48,896 bases of DNA from Thermocladium sp. UBA166 (GCA_002508315.1 DAHE01000035.1:1664-50559); one strand, 5' to 3'. Shown: positions 7,837 through 15,785, numbered from the stretch's first letter. Translations and numbers: made by a program. Notes: generated by a model not told the origin, from the letters alone.

Positions 7837-9087
7837 ATGATAGGTACCGGGTCACTTGATGAAACTAAGTGGAAGCGGGAGCACACGCTGACCTTCCTCT
7901 CCGCCTCGCTTGGGTTCTTGATGTGGGGGTTCGTGACCACGATGGGCGTGGCATCCCTTTCCTGGTTTAAGGGAGAGATGCCGGCGTACATGATACCGGT
8001 TTACCCAGCCATAGGCCCCCTCGTCCTTTTAATGGGCAACCAAGTAATGGGCAGGATAGCGGATTTAGTCGGCCGTAGAAGGGTTTTCGTGATAACCATG
8101 TCGCTTTACGCCGTTGGGTTGCTGGGCATGGCAGTCGCCGGGAATCTGGCCCAGTTCATTCCTGCATACGTGCTGGCCGAGTTCGGCGTGGGGGGCGAGG
8201 AACCGGCTTCATTGGCTGCATTGACAGAGATAATGCCCGCCAATCATAGGGGTAAGGCCCTCGTGCTTTCCACGAACTTCGATAACATAGGCGCGGCCCT
8301 CGCGTCCGGCATAGTGTTGGCGGCGGGCCTCTACTCCATTGGGTTTGGGGAGGCGAGGGCCATACTGGGAGCGGCGGGCGCCGCCGTCATCGGAGTGGCG
8401 GTCCTCGCAAGGCACTCAATGCCGGAGTCGAGTAGGTGGTTGATGGTTAGGGGGAAATCCATGGAGCCCGGCGCATCCGCTCGGCCAGCGGCTGGCCGTA
8501 GGGTCCCGCTTTGGCTGAGGTTATTGGTTTTGGGGGCTATCGGCGTTTCCCAGATAGTTACCTACGGATTAATAGCGTTTTACCTAGCATATTACTACTA
8601 TACATCCATCATAACCATAAGCAGCATAATAATGATAGCCAACCTGGGCGCCGCGGCGGCGGGGCTAATAGGGTTGGCCATGGATAGGATAGGCCGTAAG
8701 GAGTTCACGTTATTTTCATACATAGGTGGCGCATTGAGCATGGTACCGATAATATTTCTCTACAATTCCCTGGGCAGCTCCATTTTATTCTATGTTTTCC
8801 TATTCATTAATATGATGTTCAGCGAGTTCAGTTGGGCGGTTAGAACAATGCTGGAACCAGAGCTCTTCAAGACCATTGATAGGGCAACGTTCATAGGATT
8901 GGTGAGGGTCATTGCCTGGAGCGCCTACATATCCTCGCTATACCTCTCCTACTACTTGAGCGAGTATTATTACTTGGTGTTGAACTTGGCCTTCTACGTG
9001 CTAGGGGCGGTGGGTGCCATCACGTGGTTCATAGCTGGGATAGAAACTAAGGGAACCCCCCTGGAAAAGCTCGAGGAGTCCCTATGA
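7837..9087 (+). CDS. Major facilitator superfamily transporter (sugar-porter-like)
   Basis: A 416-residue protein with 12 predicted membrane segments in two halves. The loop between helices 2 and 3 reads MGRIADLVGRRR, and its second-half copy is MDRIGRKEF, both MFS signatures. MPESSRWLMVRGK after helix 6 is the sugar-porter/organic-cation type PESxRWL motif. The central cytoplasmic loop is short. The transported molecule is not evident. TATA aaatttata is 26 bases upstream, so the transcript is leaderless. It stands alone, followed by 216 non-coding bases before cbiB. Confidence 0.88.
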   Translation: MIGTGSLDETKWKREHTLTFLSASLGFLMWGFVTTMGVASLSWFKGEMPAYMIPVYPAIGPLVLLMGNQVMGRIADLVGRRRVFVITMSLYAVGLLGMAVAGNLAQFIPAYVLAEFGVGGEEPASLAALTEIMPANHRGKALVLSTNFDNIGAALASGIVLAAGLYSIGFGEARAILGAAGAAVIGVAVLARHSMPESSRWLMVRGKSMEPGASARPAAGRRVPLWLRLLVLGAIGVSQIVTYGLIAFYLAYYYYTSIITISSIIMIANLGAAAAGLIGLAMDRIGRKEFTLFSYIGGALSMVPIIFLYNSLGSSILFYVFLFINMMFSEFSWAVRTMLEPELFKTIDRATFIGLVRVIAWSAYISSLYLSYYLSEYYYLVLNLAFYVLGAVGAITWFIAGIETKGTPLEKLEESL

Positions 9088-9222
9088 GCGGTAAGGATCC
9101 ATTAGGGGAGGAAACCCCATCTGTCGCCGGCCAACTATTAGGCTAGCTTGCGGGGCCTGGCTATCAATGGCTTGCCCAGGGCTAAGGGGGGTTTACTAGG
9201 TTTTTGAATGCCGGCGTAAATG

Positions 9223-9276
9223 GGCTTTCCATATTGGTGGGGCTTGGAGCGCCGTGTAGGCATTAAATGGAAAGTC
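9223..9276. repeat. Ten-base inverted repeat upstream of cbiB
   Basis: GGCTTTCCAT (9223-9232) and ATGGAAAGTC (9267-9276) form a 10-bp stem with one G-T pair and a 34-base loop. It ends next to the AT-rich promoter of cbiB. It could be an operator pair or an RNA stem, and it does not resemble a cobalamin riboswitch. Confidence 0.35.
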
Positions 9277-9303
9277 GGAAAATAAATTAAAGGAAAGGGC
9301 TTA

Positions 9304-10218
9304 ATGGCCTTGGCCATGATGTATGAATGCATTGCGTTGCTGATTGCACTAGCATTGGACTGGGTCTACCCGCGGCACGAGGGGATAGCCTACACAATGC
9401 ATCCAGTTCACGTGACCTACAGCATATCCCAATCTCTTTTCAGGTTAATGCCCCGCAGCAAGTTAATGGGCGTAGCCAATTGGTTCCTATCAGTGGTGCC
9501 CGTGGCCATGGCCTATATAGCGCCGATCGCGCTGCTTCGGCATTTCTGGATCGCGGCCCTAATCGCGTCCGCGGTAATATTGAAGACCACGTTCTCATTA
9601 AGGCTCCTCCTGGATACCGCAAAGGCGTACTCGAGGGGCGGCGGTTCAATGCGCTGCCACGCGCAGCAATTGGTTAGGCGAAACGTGAATGAACTGGATG
9701 ACGCGCATGTCAATTCCGCCGTCATTGAATCACTGGCCGAGAGCTTAGTTGATGGGTTTTCCTCGCCCCTCCTCTACTTCGCCATCTTCTGGGTTCCCGG
9801 CGCTATGATTCAGAGGCTGGCCAATACGATGGACAGCTCTTTGGGGTACATGGATGAACCGTACAGGGAAGCGGGGTGGTTCTCGGCTAGAGTAGATACC
9901 GTAATTAATTACCTGCCGGCCAGGATAACGGCCATCATAATACTGGCGGCGGCCGCCGTCTCGGGGAGAAGGCCCTCCCTCAAAGCGTTCCTGAATTATA
10001 GGAGGGCAACGCCCAGCGTGAATGCGGGTTACCCCATGTCAGCGATGGCGGCCAGCCTAGGCATTAGGCTTGAGAAGAGGGGATCGTACGAGCTGGGGGA
10101 CGGGAGACTGCCCGATATGGGTGATGTCAGGGCCGCCATTCGCGTAACCGAGGTCGCCGCCGTGATGATAGTCATTACCGTGCTTGGTTTAACCGCGCTG
10201 GTCTCCGCCATGCGTTGA
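9304..10218 (+). CDS. cbiB: Adenosylcobinamide-phosphate synthase CbiB/CobD
   Basis: Attaches the aminopropanol (phosphate) arm to adenosylcobyric acid in cobalamin synthesis; a membrane protein. Family blocks are clear: LALDWVYPR near the start, SAVIESLAESLVDGFSSPL, the NTMDSSLGYMDEPYREAGW block with ARVDTVINYLPAR, and NAGYPMSAMAASLGIRLEK near the end. Several hydrophobic helices span the protein. The usual length is about 300, as here. Starts at 9304 or 9316/9319 are all possible; the AT-rich promoter at about 9279-9290 does not decide. No other cobalamin gene adjoins, but a corrinoid-activator-type protein lies 1.5 kb downstream. Confidence 0.93.
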   Translation: MALAMMYECIALLIALALDWVYPRHEGIAYTMHPVHVTYSISQSLFRLMPRSKLMGVANWFLSVVPVAMAYIAPIALLRHFWIAALIASAVILKTTFSLRLLLDTAKAYSRGGGSMRCHAQQLVRRNVNELDDAHVNSAVIESLAESLVDGFSSPLLYFAIFWVPGAMIQRLANTMDSSLGYMDEPYREAGWFSARVDTVINYLPARITAIIILAAAAVSGRRPSLKAFLNYRRATPSVNAGYPMSAMAASLGIRLEKRGSYELGDGRLPDMGDVRAAIRVTEVAAVMIVITVLGLTALVSAMR

Positions 10219-10422
10219 TTTCCAGGGAGGCGCTCAATGCGGGATCGCGGATCAGTATCGAGTCCACCATGCATTGAGGACCGGAGCGGTGGCTCCCCTC
10301 TCCATTTCATGGGCGAGGCTAGTTACGCATTTTAAATCAATGCCCGCCGAGGAGGAGGAGCACGCGCATGGCTCCCTCTCTGTGAGTAACATTTATAATT
10401 ACATTAACGTAACTATCAAACT

Positions 10423-10602
10423 ATGAACTGGCGCGGTGGGTTGTTGATACTGCTGCTGGTCATAGTGGCCTTGATGGCATACGAGCTGTTGATGGGGGTA
10501 GTGATCTCCAGGTCATTGGTCATGATGGGACTGATAGGAATTCGGAGCAGAGGTAAGGGGCGGCGCGTGCAGTCAATGAAGGAATTGCTGAGAAGGACGT
10601 GA
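10423..10602 (+). CDS. Small single-span membrane protein, 59 residues
   Basis: An ATG-started frame of 59 codons. Residues 7-26 are very hydrophobic (LLILLLVIVALMAYELLMG), followed by a second moderately hydrophobic stretch and a basic tail (IRSRGKGRRVQSMKELLRRT). A TATA box atttataatt (10391-10400) sits 26 bases before the ATG, as in the surrounding leaderless genes, which is the main reason to accept it. It lies alone between cbiB and an Lrp-type regulator whose control region follows it directly. I do not recognise the family. It lacks the histidines expected of a CbtB-type cobalt protein. Confidence 0.55.
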   Translation: MNWRGGLLILLLVIVALMAYELLMGVVISRSLVMMGLIGIRSRGKGRRVQSMKELLRRT

Positions 10603-10621
10603 AATATGATGCTCCGCCGCT

Positions 10622-10699
10622 AGGCTGGATGCATAGCCTTAAAGAATGAAATGCGTAGCTGGCTGGGGGCTTAATCCCCGTGAGTCAATGCATAGACTC
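10622..10699. promoter_or_regulatory. Cluster of three short dyads before the Lrp gene
   Basis: Three inverted repeats follow one another: AGGCT-8-AGCCT (10622-10639), GGGG-6-CCCC (10666-10679) and GAGTC-8-GACTC (10682-10699). The outer two share an ATGCAT core in the spacer. The last one ends just before the TATA boxes tataaaaa (10702) and tataaa (10711). Lrp-type regulators often bind several such sites to control their own gene, so these are candidate operators. Other reading: RNA hairpins ending the preceding small gene. Confidence 0.4.
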
Positions 10700-10740
10700 C
10701 CTATAAAAATTATAAAGCCAGTTACCTGGTGATTACTGCA

Positions 10741-11259
10741 ATGCAAGTGATAATAGACGACCTGGATAAGAAAATCTTGGGCGAGCTGCAGAAGGATGGA
10801 CGCACGCCCCTGGCCAAATTAGCCGACGTAGTGAAAAAGCCCAGGACTACCATAATGAACAGGGTTCAGAAATTGGAGGAGGGCGGGGTGATAAGGGGGT
10901 ATAGGGCTGTGCTGAGTCCATATGTCTTGGGCTTCTCAATGCAGGCATACGTATTGATAACGGTGAGGAGATCCGCCGCGGGGGGTTCGAAGCCGTCCCA
11001 AGTGATGCTGGCGGAGAAGATAATACGGGACTGCGACAATGATGCATACCTTCCCTGGGTCGAGGAGGCCAATGTACTGACGGGGCAGTACGATATAATG
11101 CTGAAAATATGGGTTAAGGACTTGAAGCAATTATCATCGTTTCTCTTGAACTACCTTCCAACGAATCCCGACATAGTGAAGACGGAGACCATGATGGTGC
11201 TGGAGGAAGTAGCGATAGGCAGGGAACGATTGATTCCTCTAGATAAGATTAAGGAGTGA
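10741..11259 (+). CDS. Lrp/AsnC family transcriptional regulator
   Basis: About 172 residues. The N-terminal helix-turn-helix follows the family pattern (DDLDKKILGELQKDGRTPLA, then KKPRTTIMNRVQKLEEGGVI and RGYRAVLSP). The C-terminal half, from about residue 65, is the alpha/beta RAM domain that binds amino acids or other small ligands. ATG 10741 is preferred because tataaa at 10711-10716 is 26-30 bases upstream; GTG 10729 in the same frame could pair with the other TATA box. The protein probably represses its own promoter. Ligand and targets are unknown. Confidence 0.88.
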   Translation: MQVIIDDLDKKILGELQKDGRTPLAKLADVVKKPRTTIMNRVQKLEEGGVIRGYRAVLSPYVLGFSMQAYVLITVRRSAAGGSKPSQVMLAEKIIRDCDNDAYLPWVEEANVLTGQYDIMLKIWVKDLKQLSSFLLNYLPTNPDIVKTETMMVLEEVAIGRERLIPLDKIKE

Positions 11260-11270
11260 CTGACCTCTTC

Positions 11271-11288
11271 CCCGCCGTGAAGGGCGGG
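11271..11288. terminator. Hairpin between convergent genes
   Basis: CCCGCC-GTGAAG-GGCGGG lies between the Lrp stop (11259) and the convergent thioesterase stop (11300), so it can serve both strands. The preceding CTGACCTCTTCC plus hairpin also resembles the end structures of IS200/IS605 elements, but no transposase is near. Confidence 0.5.
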
Positions 11289-11299
11289 AGGGGGTGGGG

Positions 11300-11698
11300 T
11301 TAGATGTACATCCATACCCCGTTTGCCGCCGCGCATAGGTTGTTATCTATGTCCTTCACCTCTATGTAGACGAATGTCAGGTTCCTCCCCCTCTTCTTAA
11401 CCCATGCCTCCGCGTAGAAATCCTTGCTTATCGGCCTTATGTATTCTATGTTTAGGGCCACGGTTACTTGGTTCTTTCCCTCATCGTTTACAGTCATCAC
11501 CGCCGCTCCCCCGGTTGCGTCTATCAATGTAGCTATTGCACCGCCGTTAACTATGCCCCCCAGCCTGGTTACTTCCGTCCTGAATTTCATGTATAGCTTT
11601 GCATAGCCGTTTCTCGCCTCCAGCGTCTTCACTTGCAGCATTGATAGAAACGGGTCCAGTTCCTCCACGTACTTCTTCATGGCTTCCTTAAGGTCCAT
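11300..11698 (-). CDS. PaaI-type hotdog-fold thioesterase
   Basis: Hydrolyses acyl- or aryl-CoA thioesters. The hotdog core is readable: FLSMLQVKTLEARNGYAKLY, then the active-site loop RLGGIVNGGAIATLIDATGG (HGG replaced by NGG) with the Asp that usually follows, and strands VALNIEYIRPIS and LTFVYIEVKD. The ATG at 11698 gives 132 residues and is placed 26 bases from the TATA box tttaaatg (about 11720-11727), so the in-frame TTG twelve bases upstream is unlikely. The first motif residue Asn instead of His is common in archaeal members. The substrate is unknown. Confidence 0.82.
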   Translation of the reverse strand: MDLKEAMKKYVEELDPFLSMLQVKTLEARNGYAKLYMKFRTEVTRLGGIVNGGAIATLIDATGGAAVMTVNDEGKNQVTVALNIEYIRPISKDFYAEAWVKKRGRNLTFVYIEVKDIDNNLCAAANGVWMYI

Positions 11699-11765
11699 GA
11701 GGTCTCCCAAGCATTGGGGTTTAAATGTATTGGTCTGTTCTCTACACGTATAGAATTAAATTCAC

Positions 11766-13463
11766 TTAAAAAAGCGTGCTCTCCAGGAATGCTTTCTCGT
11801 AATTCCCCATGGCGGCGGTCTCCACCACCTTGATAGACTCGACTACGCGCGTAGCGTAGCCCCAATAATCTAGGTTGCGCAGCACCAGCTTGGCGCCGCT
11901 GACCGATGCATTGCCCAGGAAGATTACCCGCGAGTCGGGGATTAATCCTATATAAGCGGCGGAGCTGGGGTTTAAATGGGTCCCGAAGGAGCCCGCTATG
12001 TAGACCGCGGATAAGTCGCTCTCAATCACCCCAGCCAAGCGGAGCAGGGCTTTCCACGTGGACTGAATAGCGGCCTTGGCCTCCTGAAGCAACCTTATAT
12101 CGCGCTGCGTCACCGTTACGCCGTCTATACTCACGGCGGGCATGCCGTTCACGGTTTCCACGAAGGGCCCGGGAATCAGTTTCCCGCTCCTACTCATTGC
12201 TCCCAATTGCAGCAGCGCGGCCGCCAGGTCTATCAACCCCGTGCCGGTTATTCCAATGGGGCTTTTATTGCCTATCGTCACCGCCCGCAGCTTCCCATCA
12301 ACTACTTGAACGGCCTCTATGGCGCCATCCACCGCCCTCACCCCGCTGGATATCCCCACCCCCTCTATCGCGCTGCCGGCTGGGGCCGATGCAGCCAATA
12401 TTCTATCCCCGACCCTGAGCATTACCTCCGTGTTGGTGCCTATATCTATCAATAACCTAGGACCCCCCGGCCTATGCAGGCCCGCGACTAAAGCATCGGC
12501 CACGGCGTCTCCCCCTATGAATCCGGCGATTGATGGAAGTACCAGGACTGGGGCGGCTGGGTTTATGGATAGCCCCACATCATCGGCGGCGAATATGGAT
12601 GGTAGGCCAATGGATGGAATGTAGGGGCTTTGAACCAAGTTATCAATGCTTAATCCAAGGAATAACTGAGTCATTACGGTGTTGCCGGCCACGGCTGCGG
12701 CCGCTACGTCTAGGACGCTTGACCCAGCATTACTTGCAAGTCTAGCTATTAATTCATTTATCGCGTTGATGGTCATCGATCTCAACTGCTCCGCAGCCTT
12801 TGCATCATTCATCGCAGCAGCCGCCCTGCTTATTATATCCGCTCCGTATGCTACCTGGGGATTCTCCGTGACGCCGTACGCCGCCGTATCCCCGCTCCTC
12901 ATATTAACTAAGTGAATGGCTATCTTGGTGGAGCCTATGTCTATCGCGGCGCCAAGCACATCCCCATCGCATCTAATGTCTATTACATCGCCCTCAAATG
13001 ATACCACGTCCACCGACCAACCACAGCCCCTTAACGCTTGAGACATCTTCCTGTATACCCATAAGTGTCGAGGCCTTGAACCGCTTCCCCGCATCAAGTT
13101 AACATCATCCGGCACTTGATCCTCAAGAGTTGGTTGCCGCAGCCTGGATTTAATCGTCCTAACCACGGGCTTCAGCGGGACCGTTGGTTCATACCCAATA
13201 GCCACGAAACTACTCCCGCCCCGTCTCACTGGCTCCACATCGACGGAGCCCCTCATCACCCACGCCATGCATGCAAGCCTCTCATCACGATTCAGGCCGA
13301 CCTCCCTCGGCGTTCGCGGGTTCAAGTTATCGCCTCCCCTAATCACCTTGACGACGCACTTCCCACACACGCCCATACCTCCACACAACCCCTCGACGGG
13401 AATACCGGCCTCCCACAGGGCATCTATCAACCTAACCGGGCGGTCCTTAACCTTAACCTCCAT
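11766..13463 (-). CDS. Ferredoxin-ASKHA protein, corrinoid reductive activator type (DUF4445)
   Basis: Proteins of this type (RACo/RamA-like) use ATP and an iron-sulfur cluster to reduce inactive cob(II)alamin to cob(I)alamin in corrinoid proteins. About 565 residues. The N-terminal 85 residues are a plant-type [2Fe-2S] domain with CGGMGVCGKC and a distal Cys in ERLACM. Then come a linker and an ASKHA ATPase: DIGSTKIAIHLVN, LIDIGTNTEVML, GITGTGLIDL and YIAGSFGTHL. The ATG at 13463 fits a TATA-like tttatg at about 13489; an earlier start adds only nine residues. No corrinoid methyltransferase is in the window, so the partner is unknown; cbiB nearby shows that the cell makes cobamides. Confidence 0.83.
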   Translation of the reverse strand: MEVKVKDRPVRLIDALWEAGIPVEGLCGGMGVCGKCVVKVIRGGDNLNPRTPREVGLNRDERLACMAWVMRGSVDVEPVRRGGSSFVAIGYEPTVPLKPVVRTIKSRLRQPTLEDQVPDDVNLMRGSGSRPRHLWVYRKMSQALRGCGWSVDVVSFEGDVIDIRCDGDVLGAAIDIGSTKIAIHLVNMRSGDTAAYGVTENPQVAYGADIISRAAAAMNDAKAAEQLRSMTINAINELIARLASNAGSSVLDVAAAAVAGNTVMTQLFLGLSIDNLVQSPYIPSIGLPSIFAADDVGLSINPAAPVLVLPSIAGFIGGDAVADALVAGLHRPGGPRLLIDIGTNTEVMLRVGDRILAASAPAGSAIEGVGISSGVRAVDGAIEAVQVVDGKLRAVTIGNKSPIGITGTGLIDLAAALLQLGAMSRSGKLIPGPFVETVNGMPAVSIDGVTVTQRDIRLLQEAKAAIQSTWKALLRLAGVIESDLSAVYIAGSFGTHLNPSSAAYIGLIPDSRVIFLGNASVSGAKLVLRNLDYWGYATRVVESIKVVETAAMGNYEKAFLESTLF

Positions 13464-13567
13464 TGAAACCCCACTCAATGCCCTCCACATAAACCTGCGC
13501 TCGATTCCCCAAAGCGAGGGCTAGGCCCTCTCCCACCCTCCCGCGCCCAACGCGGCGAGGAACCCCT

Positions 13568-13617
13568 CGATGAAAACCATTGCTTTCCAAGCAAGGAAGT
13601 ATCCACCGATGAAAACC
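13568..13617. repeat. Direct repeat flanking a small hairpin
   Basis: CGATGAAAACC occurs at 13568-13578 and again at 13607-13617, in direct orientation 39 bases apart. Between them TTGCTT-TCC-AAGCAA forms a hairpin. The stretch 13491-13830 holds no gene I can support. The repeat could be a degraded mobile-element end or a regulator site; two copies are too few for a CRISPR array. Confidence 0.35.
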
Positions 13618-13867
13618 GCTTCACAACGCCGGGCCAGGCAAATCATGAATTCAATCCAGAAAACCTCCCCCCTCCCCCTCACCAACAGCGAGAATTATTG
13701 AGGAGGATTAATTGCGAATCAGTGAATCTCATCCACTCAAAGCAAAGCAGGCAGTGGAGTTTTGTTGTGATGGGGCGATTGAGATCGAGTTGATTATTAA
13801 CCGCTCTTCATGGGTTTGGAGGGGTTGAGTGCGTCGCCTCCTCAAAATTTGGACAGACAGAGTAGCG

Positions 13868-14160
13868 ATTAATTTTTATCTCGACTCTGCCGCTCCAAAA
13901 AACCCCAAGAAAAACAGCACCGCCCCCAAGGACGCAGCCTCAACTTTAATGAGGGTTGAGACGGGTGGGTGGCCCCCATGGGGGTTTTTCATTATGGTTG
14001 GGATGGGTTTCTCGGTCTTTGCTGTTAAAGCTGTGCTTGTGCTCGTTGGAAGATCCTCCGAACTCCACCGCGGGTGGTGGGGGTCGAGGCTTTCCCCGAG
14101 AGGCGGGAAGTCTCCATGGCGAGGCGGGGACGCCGTGCCCGTAAGGGCGGGGTAGTTCAC
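13868..14160 (+). other. Hairpin-rich non-coding segment, possible IS605-type right end
   Basis: An AT-rich ttaatttttatc (13868-13879) resembles a TATA box and is followed by about 260 structured bases: CTCAAC/GTTGAG, the palindrome CCCCCATGGGGG (13975-13986), CCACC/GGTGG, CTTTCCC/GGGAAG and a last GCCC-GTA-AGGGC stem. The segment ends GGCGGGGTAGTTCAC at 14160, beside the ubiX stop. Archaeal IS605-type tnpB genes end in such GC-rich structured tails. A second segment at 44564-44838 ends with the same 12 bases. Open frames here (for example 13829-14155) show no TnpB motifs, so any element is reduced to its end. Confidence 0.35.
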
Positions 14161-14711
14161 GTTTCCCCCCACCTCCTATACATATCGCTCCTAATGCCCA
14201 GTAGGTCTAATACTCTTCCCGCCACGGAGTTGATCATGTCGTCGATGGTTCTTGGCTTATTGTAAAATGGGGGGCTTGCGGGCATCACTATGGCTCCGGC
14301 CATGGTGGCTAGCTCCATGTTTCGTATGTGGATTAAGTTGAGGGGGGACTCGCGTATCACCAATACAAGTCTCCGCCGCTCCTTTAACGCGACGTCCGCC
14401 GCCCTCGCCACTAGGTTATCCGTTATTCCGTGCGCTATCGCTGCTAGGGTCTTCATTGAGCATGGCACTATCGCCATTCCATCGAAGTGGAAAGACCCGC
14501 TGGCTATGGGAGCCGCCAAGTCGTTCTCCTCATAGACATGGGTAGCCATGGATTCCACTCTCTCCTCCTCTATTCCCTCCTCCTTCATGACGATCCTCGC
14601 GGATCTGCTTATCACTATGAAAGTCTCCACCCCTAATTTACTCAACACCTCCAGTACCCTGACCCCATAGACGACCCCCGAGGCGCCTGTTAGTCCGAGG
14701 ACCACCCTCAT
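14157..14711 (-). CDS. ubiX: UbiX-type flavin prenyltransferase
   Basis: Prenylates FMN to give the cofactor of UbiD-type decarboxylases. The 184-residue protein has the flavodoxin-like family features: LGLTGASGVVYGVRVLE at the start, VISRSARIVMKEE, SGSFHFDGMAIVPCSMKTLA, the GITDNLVARAADVALKERR block, ESPLNLIHIRNM and MPASPPFYNKPRTIDDM. It overlaps the upstream hydroxyacid dehydrogenase by 4 bases (ATGA), so the two are translated together. No ubiD gene is in this window. The gene stops next to the hairpin-rich segment at 14160. Confidence 0.93.
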   Translation of the reverse strand: MRVVLGLTGASGVVYGVRVLEVLSKLGVETFIVISRSARIVMKEEGIEEERVESMATHVYEENDLAAPIASGSFHFDGMAIVPCSMKTLAAIAHGITDNLVARAADVALKERRRLVLVIRESPLNLIHIRNMELATMAGAIVMPASPPFYNKPRTIDDMINSVAGRVLDLLGIRSDMYRRWGET

Positions 14712-15712
14712 GGCTTGACGCCCGCTATTCCTGGATTGGCCAGGTAGATGGGGAGCCCCTTGTTGAGCAGCACGTTCTCCACGCTCTTGGCCGTTATCTC
14801 AGCCATCTTAACTCGAGTATCAAGGGATGCGGAGGCTATGTGGGGGGTAAGTACGACGTTGCTCAATTGAAGCAATTCGCTCTCCGCCGGTATGGGTTCA
14901 TCCTCGTACACGTCCAGCGCGGCTCCCCTTATCCACCCGCTCTTCAATGCCTTCACGAGTGCATCCGTATCGACCACTGCCCCCCTCGCCACGTTTATCA
15001 GGTATGAGGTTCTCTTCATCAACTGAAGCCTTTCCTCGTTTACTATGTGCCTAGTCTCCTCGCCGAGCGCCACGGCTAGAACCAGGTAATCGCTCTCCTT
15101 GAATAGGTCCTCCAGGGAGACGGGCTGTATGCCCAGCGCGGTCTCCACGTGCGGCTTCCTGTGCCTGGACCAGTATATCACCTTCATCCTAAACGCGATC
15201 GCCCTCCTAGCCATCGCGGTCCCTATATTGCCGAGCCCCAGTATGCCCATTGTCTTGCCCCACACCTCATCCCCGATGTACTCGCCCCACACCGCGCCAG
15301 CGGAGCCGCTTCTTATGATTCTGTCCCCCTCCACTATCCTGCGGGAGACCCCCAGCATCAAGCCAAACGCGAAGTCGGCCACGGATTCCACCAGCACCTC
15401 TGGAGTGTACGATACGGGTATTCCCCTCCTAGTCGCTGCGCTTAGGTCTATGTGATCGAATCCAACGCTGTATGTAGCCAGAACCCTTATCCTGGCCCCG
15501 CTCAGGGTCTCCTCTGTGACCTTATCGCCTATGGTTATGACGGCCCCATCGCACTCGGAGAACTTCCGCTTAAGCACGTCGGGAGGAGGAGCTGCCTTCC
15601 TATTCCACATTCCTATCCCATCGCTGTTCCACACATCTAGGCGAAAATGCCTTCCCAATTCATCGTACAGCACCTTAGGGAAGGTGGATCTGCTTATGAA
15701 GATACAATCCAT
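14708..15712 (-). CDS. D-isomer-specific 2-hydroxyacid dehydrogenase
   Basis: An NAD(P)-dependent oxidoreductase of 334 residues, like glyoxylate/hydroxypyruvate reductase or phosphoglycerate dehydrogenase. The Rossmann motif is TMGILGLGNIGTAMARRA. The family catalytic residues are visible: Arg in LINVARGAVVDTDAL, Glu in YEDEPIPAES and His in VVLTPHIASAS. A long N-terminal substrate domain carries ATYSVGFDHIDL. An AGGAGGGGCGA stretch shortly before the ATG may act as a ribosome site. The exact 2-keto acid cannot be read; the operon with ubiX is suggestive but not decisive. It is divergent from moeA, with both promoters between 15713 and 15785. Confidence 0.88.
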   Translation of the reverse strand: MDCIFISRSTFPKVLYDELGRHFRLDVWNSDGIGMWNRKAAPPPDVLKRKFSECDGAVITIGDKVTEETLSGARIRVLATYSVGFDHIDLSAATRRGIPVSYTPEVLVESVADFAFGLMLGVSRRIVEGDRIIRSGSAGAVWGEYIGDEVWGKTMGILGLGNIGTAMARRAIAFRMKVIYWSRHRKPHVETALGIQPVSLEDLFKESDYLVLAVALGEETRHIVNEERLQLMKRTSYLINVARGAVVDTDALVKALKSGWIRGAALDVYEDEPIPAESELLQLSNVVLTPHIASASLDTRVKMAEITAKSVENVLLNKGLPIYLANPGIAGVKP

Positions 15713-15785
15713 ACGCTCGCCCCTCCTCAGTGCAATTAAAATGTTGCTTCAGGTTTAAAAATGAAAAACGAGCCGCGAGCTGCAA

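Noticed and set aside
9088..9303. Gap with GAGGAAACC and GGAAAGTC words, considered as RNase P RNA or cobalamin riboswitch
   Set aside because: Conserved P4 sequences could not be placed, and the B12-box of a riboswitch is absent; only a 10-bp dyad is supported.
10029..10310. Minus-strand 93-codon frame opposite the end of cbiB
   Set aside because: Shadow frame; no promoter, no family likeness, and cbiB motifs fill the other strand.
13568..13617. Possible CRISPR unit
   Set aside because: Only two 11-base repeats, no further spacing units and no cas genes.
13829..14155. Plus-strand 108-codon frame in the hairpin-rich segment
   Set aside because: It contains palindromes and low-complexity Gly/Arg/Pro runs, and no TnpB zinc-finger or DED motif; treated as non-coding.
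13876..14172. Minus-strand 98-codon frame over the same segment
   Set aside because: No likeness to a protein family and would overlap the ubiX end.
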